DNA of 64,000 bases from the NCBI GenBank assembly GCA_963820105.1, contig CAWFYI010000001.1, positions 496,001 to 560,000 on the forward strand, in the 5' to 3' direction. The DNA comes from CAWFYI01 sp963820105 (GTDB taxonomy: Bacteria > Patescibacteriota > Saccharimonadia > Saccharimonadales > UBA4665). Below, piece by piece: positions 57,813 through 64,000 of this stretch (position 1 is the first letter of the stretch; each line of letters begins with the position of its first letter). Position numbers and translations under genes: made by a program. The notes beneath the pieces are model-generated. The model saw nothing but the letters and a program-made list of their open reading frames with translations, was not told where the DNA came from and did not search any database.

Positions 57813-60800
57813 TGCTGGTTCTGAAGGGCGTTTCAGCCCTGTCGGACTTCCGCGCCAAAAAACTGCTGGAACGGCTCAAGGCCATAGACGGCACCATAAC
57901 CGGCGTAGAGGCCGAATACGTACATTTCGCTGATACCACCCATAAGTTATCGGCGGGCCAGGAAGCCGAACTTAAGAAACTGGTAAATTACGGCACGCCG
58001 TTCAACGGCAAGGGGGAAGGAAGGCTTTACCTAACGGTGCCGCGGCCCGGAACCATCTCGCCGTGGTCTTCCAAGGCTACCGACATAGCCCATAACTCCG
58101 GACTTAAGGATGTGGAGCGCCTGGAAAGGGGCATAGCCTACTACGTACAGGGAGGAAAGACCGGCAGCCGCAAAGCCATAGCCGCCGAACTGCACGACCG
58201 CATGACGGAAGCAGTCATGAACGATTTTGAGGACGCGGCGGTGCTGTTCGGCGCTACAGAGCCGGCGCCTTTAGCTACCGTAGACGTGCTCGGGGCGGGC
58301 AAGACCGCTCTGGAAGCTGCCGACAAAGAGCTGGGCCTGGCCCTGACAGAAGACGAGATTGATTACCTGTGCGACGCCTACGGCGCCCTGGGGCGCAACC
58401 CCGCCGACGTAGAATTGATGATGTTCGCCCAGGTGAACAGCGAACACTGCCGGCACAAGATATTCAACGCCAGCTGGATCATCGACGGCCGCCGCCAGCC
58501 CAAAAGCCTGTTCAAGATGATCAAGAACACTTACGAGAAAGGCGGCCAGGACGTACTGAGCGCCTACAGCGACAACGCCGCCGTGATCAAAGGGCCAGAA
58601 GCCGGACGCTTCTTCGCCGGCAAGGACGGCTCGTACGCCTACCACAAGGAACCGGTCCATAGCGTTATCAAGGTAGAGACCCACAACCACCCTACGGCCA
58701 TAGCGCCGGTACCTGGCGCGGCCACCGGAATCGGCGGCGAGATCCGCGACGAAGCGGCCACCGGACGCGGCGCCAAATCAAAGATGGGTCTGGCCGGATA
58801 CACCGTATCGAACCTTGAAATCCCCGGTGCCGCGCAGCCATGGGAGAAAGCCTACGGAAAGCCGCAGCGCATAGTTTCCGCGCTCGACATCATGCTGGAA
58901 GCCCCAGTCGGCGGCGCTTCATTCGCCAACGAGTTCGGCCGCCCGAACCTGGCCGGCTACTTCCGCACTTACCAGCAGCAGGTCGGTGACAATATCTGGG
59001 GATACCACAAGCCGATAATGATCGCCGGCGGACTGGGCAACATACGCGACGAACACGTCAATAAGAACCGCCTGCCCGAGGGCGCGCTGATTATCCAGCT
59101 GGGCGGACCGGCCATGCTCATAGGCCTGGGCGGCGGAGCAGCTTCCAGCACCGGCATAGGTAGCCGCGATGCCGAGCTGGACTTCGCTTCGGTGCAGCGC
59201 GGCAACGGCGAGATGGAGCGCCGCACAAATGAAGTAATCGACAGCTGCTGGAGCTTGGGCGGCGACAACCCGATAATCACCATCCACGACGTCGGCGCAG
59301 GCGGGCTATCCAACGCCTTGCCGGAGCTGGTGCACGATTCGGGCCGCGGCGCGGTGTTCGAACTACGCGACATCCCAAACGCCGAACCGGGCCTTTCGCC
59401 TCTGGAAATCTGGTGCAACGAGGCTCAGGAGCGCTATGTCCTAGGCATAGCGCCGGACGACCTGGACCGCTTCCGCCAAATCTGCGAGCGTGAGCGCTGC
59501 CCGTTCGCCGTCGTCGGCAAGATAACCCGCAACGAGCGGCTGATAGTGAAGGATAGTCTGCTCAAAAACATGCCCGTGGATCTGCCTATGGAGGTGCTGT
59601 TCGGCAAGCCGCCGAAAATGACGCGTGAAGTCACGCGGCAGGCAGACAAGGCCAGCAGGTTGGATCTAGGCGGCATCAGGCTTGACGAAGCGATTGAACG
59701 CGTCCTGAAGTTTCCGGCCGTCGGCAGCAAGAAATTCCTGATAACCATCGGCGACCGCACGGTCGGCGGCCTGGTGACCCGCGACCAGATGATCGGTCCG
59801 TGGCAGGTGCCGGTCAGCGACGCGGCGGTCACGGCAACAGCCTTTGACTCGGAAGCGGGCGAGGCGATGGCCATGGGCGAGCGCACGCCTCTGGCCGTGC
59901 TGAACGCCCCGGCTGCCGCCCGCATGGCCATCGCCGAGGCCATCACCAACATCGCGGCCGCAGACATAGCTAAGCTGGAAGACATCAAGTTGTCAGCCAA
60001 CTGGATGGCAGCCGCCGGGCACGGCAAGCAAGACGAACATCTATTCGACAGCGTGCGCGCCGTAGGTGAAGAATTCGCCCCGGCCCTTGGTTTGACCATC
60101 CCCGTAGGCAAGGACAGTTTAAGCATGCGCACTCAGTGGCAAGACGGCAAGAAGAGCGTCACGTCACCGGTATCCCTGATAGTCACTGGCTTCTCGCCGG
60201 TCACGGACGTCGGCAGGACACTGACGCCGCAGCTTGACCATAGCGCCGACACCAGACTGATCCTGGTCAATTTGGGCGCGGACGAGCCGCGCCTGGGTGC
60301 CTCTGCGCTGGCCCAAACCTATAACCGCACGGGGGGCGAAACACCGGACGCCGAGGCCGCCGGGCTAAGTGATTTCTTCGTCAAGCTTACCAAACTCAGG
60401 AAGACCGGGAAGATCCTGGCCTATCACGACCGCTCCGACGGCGGACTGCTGGCCGCAGCCATGGAAATGGCCTTCGCCGCGCGCTGCGGCCTTGAACTCG
60501 ATATCACGGGACTTGAAGGTTCACCGTTGGAAAAATTGTTTAACGAAGAACTGGGCGTGATACTTCAAGTCAAAAAGTCGGACGCATTAAGTACAATCAA
60601 ATTGTTCGGCGAAGCCGCCGCCGACATAGGCAAACCGGCCAAGAAGCAGGAAATCACTATATCGGATAAGGGTGCTGAAATATACCGCAATAGCCGAGCC
60701 AAGCTGGAAAGCTGGTGGAGCGAAACCAGCTATCAGCTCCAGAAGCTAAGGGACAACCCCGGATCGGCCGAACAGGAATTCGCCGCAATCAAAGACGACA

Positions 60801-61657
60801 AGGACCCTGGCATGTCGCCGATTGTTACGTTCAAGCCCACAGCCAAGAAGTATAAGGATAAGCCCAAAGTGGCCATCTTCCGCGAACAGGGCGTGAACGG
60901 CCATGTGGAGATGGCCGCCGCCTTCGACCGCGCCGGTTTCGCCAGCGTGGACGTACATATGCGCGACCTAATTAGCGGCCGCGTAAACCTGGACGATTTC
61001 CGCGGCCTGGCGGTCTCCGGCGGCTTCAGCTACGGCGACGTACTGGGCGCCGGTGAGGGCTGGGCCAAATCCATATTGTTCAACGATAAATTGCGCGAAA
61101 AACTGGCCAGGTTCTTCAGCCGTCCGGACACGTTCACGCTAGGCTCCTGCAACGGCTGCCAGATGCTGGCCGCGCTCAAAAGCATAATCCCCGGCGCCGA
61201 AAATTGGCCCGAGTTCCTGCGCAACGCCTCAGAACAGTTCGAGGCCCGCGTGGTCATGACGCGCATTAATAAGTCACCGTCCATCCTGCTCAAAGGCATG
61301 GAAGGCTCGCGTCTGCCCGTGGCGGTCGCGCACGGCGAGGGCCGGGCCGTCTTCGAAAACACCGGACAAAAGCAGTCGGCCATACGGGAAAACCTGGTCG
61401 CAATGCAGTACGTCGACAACTACGGCAAAGCCACGGAAGCCTATCCGGCTAATCCCAACGGCTCAGAACATGGCATAACCTCGCTGACCACGCCGGACGG
61501 CCGCGCCACCATCTTCATGCCGCATCCCGAACGCACCTTCATGACCCGCCAGCTCTCCTGGCATCCGGCGGACTGGCAGAGGGACTGGCCGGAGGATTCG
61601 CCCTGGATGCAGATATTCCATAACGCCCGCTCATGGGTGGAGGAGAACGATGTATAA
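57812..61657 (+). CDS. purL: Phosphoribosylformylglycinamidine synthase, single-chain type
   Basis: A 1281-residue enzyme that converts FGAR to FGAM using glutamine and ATP. It is the large form that fuses synthetase and glutaminase, so purS and purQ are not needed. Landmarks: VNSEHCRHKIFNASW, VETHNHPTAIAPVPGAATG, GLGGGAASS, and a C-terminal glutaminase with SGGFSYGDVLGAGEGWA, nucleophile Cys at about residue 1113 (GSCNGCQML) and MPHPERTF. It starts with GTG overlapping the purM stop. Confidence 0.97.
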   Translation: MLVLKGVSALSDFRAKKLLERLKAIDGTITGVEAEYVHFADTTHKLSAGQEAELKKLVNYGTPFNGKGEGRLYLTVPRPGTISPWSSKATDIAHNSGLKDVERLERGIAYYVQGGKTGSRKAIAAELHDRMTEAVMNDFEDAAVLFGATEPAPLATVDVLGAGKTALEAADKELGLALTEDEIDYLCDAYGALGRNPADVELMMFAQVNSEHCRHKIFNASWIIDGRRQPKSLFKMIKNTYEKGGQDVLSAYSDNAAVIKGPEAGRFFAGKDGSYAYHKEPVHSVIKVETHNHPTAIAPVPGAATGIGGEIRDEAATGRGAKSKMGLAGYTVSNLEIPGAAQPWEKAYGKPQRIVSALDIMLEAPVGGASFANEFGRPNLAGYFRTYQQQVGDNIWGYHKPIMIAGGLGNIRDEHVNKNRLPEGALIIQLGGPAMLIGLGGGAASSTGIGSRDAELDFASVQRGNGEMERRTNEVIDSCWSLGGDNPIITIHDVGAGGLSNALPELVHDSGRGAVFELRDIPNAEPGLSPLEIWCNEAQERYVLGIAPDDLDRFRQICERERCPFAVVGKITRNERLIVKDSLLKNMPVDLPMEVLFGKPPKMTREVTRQADKASRLDLGGIRLDEAIERVLKFPAVGSKKFLITIGDRTVGGLVTRDQMIGPWQVPVSDAAVTATAFDSEAGEAMAMGERTPLAVLNAPAAARMAIAEAITNIAAADIAKLEDIKLSANWMAAAGHGKQDEHLFDSVRAVGEEFAPALGLTIPVGKDSLSMRTQWQDGKKSVTSPVSLIVTGFSPVTDVGRTLTPQLDHSADTRLILVNLGADEPRLGASALAQTYNRTGGETPDAEAAGLSDFFVKLTKLRKTGKILAYHDRSDGGLLAAAMEMAFAARCGLELDITGLEGSPLEKLFNEELGVILQVKKSDALSTIKLFGEAAADIGKPAKKQEITISDKGAEIYRNSRAKLESWWSETSYQLQKLRDNPGSAEQEFAAIKDDKDPGMSPIVTFKPTAKKYKDKPKVAIFREQGVNGHVEMAAAFDRAGFASVDVHMRDLISGRVNLDDFRGLAVSGGFSYGDVLGAGEGWAKSILFNDKLREKLARFFSRPDTFTLGSCNGCQMLAALKSIIPGAENWPEFLRNASEQFEARVVMTRINKSPSILLKGMEGSRLPVAVAHGEGRAVFENTGQKQSAIRENLVAMQYVDNYGKATEAYPANPNGSEHGITSLTTPDGRATIFMPHPERTFMTRQLSWHPADWQRDWPEDSPWMQIFHNARSWVEENDV

Positions 61658-62222
61658 GGCGATTATTTTCGACTTCTTCGACGTCATCCACCGAGATCCC
61701 CTCAATCATTGGCTCAGGCAGAACGACCTGGAACGCAGGGGTGCGTTCGAAGAAAATGCCCGTCAGTTCGATCTGGGCAATATAGACCTTGAGGAGCACC
61801 ATCGCCGCGTCAGCAAGGCCAGCGGCAAACCGATAGATGGCCTTAGGGAGAGCTTCGACGACACTTCACTCATCGACCCCGACATGGTCAAGCTGATCAA
61901 ACGGCTTAGACATAACTACAAAGTCGGTCTATTATCTAACTCCGCCGACGAATACATAGGCCCGATCATGGACCAACACGATCTGCGGCCGCTGTTCGAC
62001 GCGGTGACAGTGTCGGCGGAAGTAGGCATCATCAAACCGGATCCCAGGATATTCGAGCACATCCTGGACGAACTGGGCGTGAATGCTGAAGAATCTGTGT
62101 TCATAGATGACAACCCGCGCAATACCGAAGCCGCTTCGCGCCTCGGTATCAAGGGAATCGCCTATGACGGCGACATCGCGAAGCTTAAGCAGGAGTTGGC
62201 CGCCTTAGGCGTAAAGGTTTAG
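61650..62222 (+). CDS. HAD-superfamily phosphatase (subfamily IA)
   Basis: A 190-residue HAD protein with a helical cap: motif I IIFDFFDVI (nucleophile Asp; second position Phe, as in the DFGGV group), motif II LLSNSADEY, motif III Lys in IIKPDPRIF, motif IV VFIDDNPRNTEAA. Substrate unknown; a nucleotide or sugar phosphate fits the setting. It overlaps purL by 8 bases and converges with pyrE. Confidence 0.88.
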   Translation: MYKAIIFDFFDVIHRDPLNHWLRQNDLERRGAFEENARQFDLGNIDLEEHHRRVSKASGKPIDGLRESFDDTSLIDPDMVKLIKRLRHNYKVGLLSNSADEYIGPIMDQHDLRPLFDAVTVSAEVGIIKPDPRIFEHILDELGVNAEESVFIDDNPRNTEAASRLGIKGIAYDGDIAKLKQELAALGVKV

Positions 62223-62833
62223 CTACTACGCGTGAAGTCTATGGCCTGGTCGTAGCGCTCGCGGTCGAGTTTACCGGCGTCAAGTAATATGTCCAGGGCT
62301 TCGGTTATGGTCATGGCCGCTTCCAGCGAATAGCCGGCCTTTTCGACGATCTCTTTGCCGCCCATTTCGCGGTCCAGCAGTAGATAGAAGCCTACGACTT
62401 CCAGGCCGCATTCCTTGAACCTGTCTATGGACTCCAGCTTGGAATCGCCCTTGGCCACCAGGTCGTCGATGATAGCCACTTTGTCTCCGGGCTTCCAGTC
62501 GCCTTCGATCAGCTTGCCCTTGCCATGCTCCTTGACCTTGGCGCGCGGCTGGATCAGCGGGCGGTTCGTTTCGTAACCCACGGCCGTAGCCAGCGGGATG
62601 CCGGCCTCTGGTATACCGGCCAGCTTGATGTCCTGCGGCAGATCTTTGAGCAGCTCGGCATAAATAGCGGTAATGTTATGCAGAGCCTCCGGGAAGGACT
62701 GCACGATACGCATGTCGATGTAAAAGGGCGACATCAGGCCGCTTTTGAGCTTGAACTCGCCGAATTGCAGGATGCCGTACTTGTGCAGGCTAAGCGCAAC
62801 GTTGCGCTTGGTTTCATCTGATACTTCGCTCAT
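62219..62833 (-). CDS. pyrE: Orotate phosphoribosyltransferase
   Basis: Joins orotate and PRPP to give OMP. The 204-residue protein has FKLKSGLMSPFYIDMR, IPEAGIPLATAV, and the PRPP motif VAIIDDLVAKGDSK. The ATG at 62833 has GGGGG 4 bases upstream; a longer frame from 62920 would add a Pro/Lys-rich stretch that is only the pyrF sequence in another frame. It overlaps the pyrF end by 20 bases. Confidence 0.95.
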   Translation of the reverse strand: MSEVSDETKRNVALSLHKYGILQFGEFKLKSGLMSPFYIDMRIVQSFPEALHNITAIYAELLKDLPQDIKLAGIPEAGIPLATAVGYETNRPLIQPRAKVKEHGKGKLIEGDWKPGDKVAIIDDLVAKGDSKLESIDRFKECGLEVVGFYLLLDREMGGKEIVEKAGYSLEAAMTITEALDILLDAGKLDRERYDQAIDFTRSS

Positions 62834-63659
62834 GATGCCCCCGGTATTTATTGATCGTGTCGCGGGTTTTGGCGGCTTCGGTTTTGGCGGCTTCGGCAAA
62901 ATCCTCGCCGCTTGATGCATACAGAATGGCCCGGGCCGAGTTGATTATCAGACCGCGGCCCTTGGAGTTCATGCCGGCCTTTATGACGGCTTCGGCATCG
63001 CCGCCCTGGGCACCCAATCCGGGCACCAGGAAGACCATGCCATTGCCGACCTGCCGGCGGACTCTGCCTATTTCCTCCGGATAAGTCGCGCCGACCACCA
63101 GCAGGCAATTGCCATTGGCATTCCACTTCTTGGCGACATTCTTAGCTACATGCATATACATGGGCAGCCTGTCCGCCTTCAGGTCCTGGAATTCGCCCGC
63201 GCCGTCGTTAGAGGTCCTGCACAGCACGATTATGCCCTTGTCTTTGTAGTCCAGGAACGGCTGCACGGCCTCGCGGCCCAGCCAAGGATGGACGGTCACG
63301 GCATCGGTACCCAGGTAATCGAAAGCGAAAATCGCGTAGTGCTTGTTCGTATTGCCTATGTCGGCGCGTTTCAGGTCGACGATTATCGGTATATCCGGGT
63401 ATTTTTCGCGGACGTAATCACAGGTCAGCTTAAGCTCTTCTATACCGGCGGCGCCGCGCGATTCATAAAAAGCCGTGTTCGGTTTGAAGGCGCAGGCCAG
63501 GTCGGCCGTGGCATCTACGATGGCCTTATTGAAATCGAACAGGGGCGTGTCGCTGCCGCGGACGCTTGCCGGCAGTTTGTCGAAGTCCGGATCAAGACCG
63601 ACGCACAGCAGGGAGTCGTTCTTACTGACGGCAGCGTCCAGTTTCTGTAAAAAACCCAT
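62814..63659 (-). CDS. pyrF: Orotidine 5'-phosphate decarboxylase, type 2
   Basis: Decarboxylates OMP to UMP. The 281-residue protein is of the longer type 2 group: LCVGLDPDFDKLP, AFKPNTAFYESRGAAG, catalytic IIVDLKRADIGNTN and GRGLIINSARAILYA. The C-terminus has a short repeat (EAAKTEAAKTRD). On the minus strand TACACT ends 7 bases before the ATG. Divergent from pyrD. Confidence 0.96.
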   Translation of the reverse strand: MGFLQKLDAAVSKNDSLLCVGLDPDFDKLPASVRGSDTPLFDFNKAIVDATADLACAFKPNTAFYESRGAAGIEELKLTCDYVREKYPDIPIIVDLKRADIGNTNKHYAIFAFDYLGTDAVTVHPWLGREAVQPFLDYKDKGIIVLCRTSNDGAGEFQDLKADRLPMYMHVAKNVAKKWNANGNCLLVVGATYPEEIGRVRRQVGNGMVFLVPGLGAQGGDAEAVIKAGMNSKGRGLIINSARAILYASSGEDFAEAAKTEAAKTRDTINKYRGHHERSIR

Positions 63660-63694
63660 CCGTTAAAGTGTACCAGATGAGATACAATAGAAGT
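63660..63694. promoter_or_regulatory. Divergent pyrF/pyrD promoter region
   Basis: A 35-base gap with TACACT for pyrF (minus, 63667-63672) and TACAAT for pyrD (plus, 63683-63688). They end 7 and 6 bases before their start codons. Confidence 0.55.
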
Positions 63695-64000
63695 ATGCCA
63701 AAACAGCTAGGAGTTATCTACGACCCGGCCAAGACGTTCGACGATAACGTCGACCACGGGCCGTTCCCGCTGAAACCTGGCGAAAAACCCTACGAGAATA
63801 CGGGCGAGCCGCGCTTCAGCTTCCTGGGCCACAAACTGTACTCGCCGTTCGGCATCGGCGCCGGCTCGCTGCCCACCTCCAAACATGTACGCTTCGCCTT
63901 TGAGCGGGGTTTCGACGTGGTCTGCTACAAGACCCAGCGCAGCGTAGAGTTCAAAGCCAATAAGTTCCCGAACGTGACCTACGTGGACGTGGACGGCGAT
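63695..64000 (+). CDS. pyrD: Dihydroorotate dehydrogenase-like protein, cut by the window edge
   Basis: The first 102 codons are present. SPFGIGAGSLPTSKHVRFAFERGFDVVCYKT is the start of the FMN-binding TIM barrel of dihydroorotate dehydrogenases, where the flavin sits and a conserved lysine follows. The N-terminus (about 50 residues before the barrel) is longer than in class 1A enzymes. Fits with pyrE and pyrF next to it. The catalytic residues lie beyond the window. Confidence 0.82.
   Translation, partial: MPKQLGVIYDPAKTFDDNVDHGPFPLKPGEKPYENTGEPRFSFLGHKLYSPFGIGAGSLPTSKHVRFAFERGFDVVCYKTQRSVEFKANKFPNVTYVDVDGD

Noticed and set aside
1..64000. CRISPR arrays, rRNA genes and insertion sequences
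   Set aside because: No regularly spaced direct repeats, no rRNA stretches and no transposase motifs were found on either strand.

Overview
The window is a gene-dense bacterial chromosome segment of roughly balanced base composition that uses the standard code (TGA, TAG and TAA all end genes). Small overlapping genes, a compact F-type ATP synthase operon and many families common in Patescibacteria/CPR (class F sortase, DUF5652, DUF378, collagen-like membrane proteins, RRM protein) suggest a Patescibacteria member, perhaps near Saccharibacteria. That placement is inference: there is no rRNA or ribosomal protein gene here to test it.

Layout. 1-5.6 kb: F1Fo ATP synthase operon on the minus strand (atpZ-like, B, E, F, H, A, an unknown insert, G, then an unknown gene cut by the window edge). 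5.7-13.5 kb: redox, nucleotide-binding, nuclease and sugar-enzyme genes, a frameshifted gene, smpB and tRNA-Asn. 13.5-26.6 kb: an accessory zone with CsaA, a SET-domain protein, a ParE-type toxin pair, HAD, YggT-like, DUF and VOC proteins, gene remnants, and five copies of a roughly 27-bp tRNA-end-like repeat. 26.7-29.2 kb: a large Rel/SpoT-like protein with an unusual HD-synthetase-HD layout. 29.5-37.3 kb: a signalling block (two histidine kinases, three response regulators, a Crp/Fnr regulator, a membrane protein with cytoplasmic HTH and outer collagen repeats). 35-40.3 kb: response regulator, 35-residue peptide, membrane kinase, fused class II/class I terpene-cyclase-like protein and polyprenyl diphosphate synthase, which looks like a regulated terpenoid locus. 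40.3-44 kb: lipase, membrane proteins, sortase and a probable surface substrate. 44.4-62 kb: all genes for de novo IMP synthesis (purF, D, N, L, M, K, E, C, B, H) with fructose-bisphosphatase and class I aldolase between them. 61.6-64 kb: HAD protein and pyrE, pyrF, pyrD.

Two features cross the whole window. First, many lead genes have a -10 box 6-8 bases before the start codon, so they are probably transcribed as leaderless mRNAs, while genes inside operons use Shine-Dalgarno sites or overlapping stop/start codons. Second, two intergenic loci (46.07-46.30 and 48.30-48.58 kb) have the same unusual plan: a tRNA/tmRNA-like RNA on the minus strand, and a divergent small RNA on the plus strand with its own promoter and terminator. 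Each small RNA is complementary to the variable part of its own partner. This pair, the peptide-kinase-terpene locus and the HD-synthetase-HD protein are the best candidates for undescribed biology.
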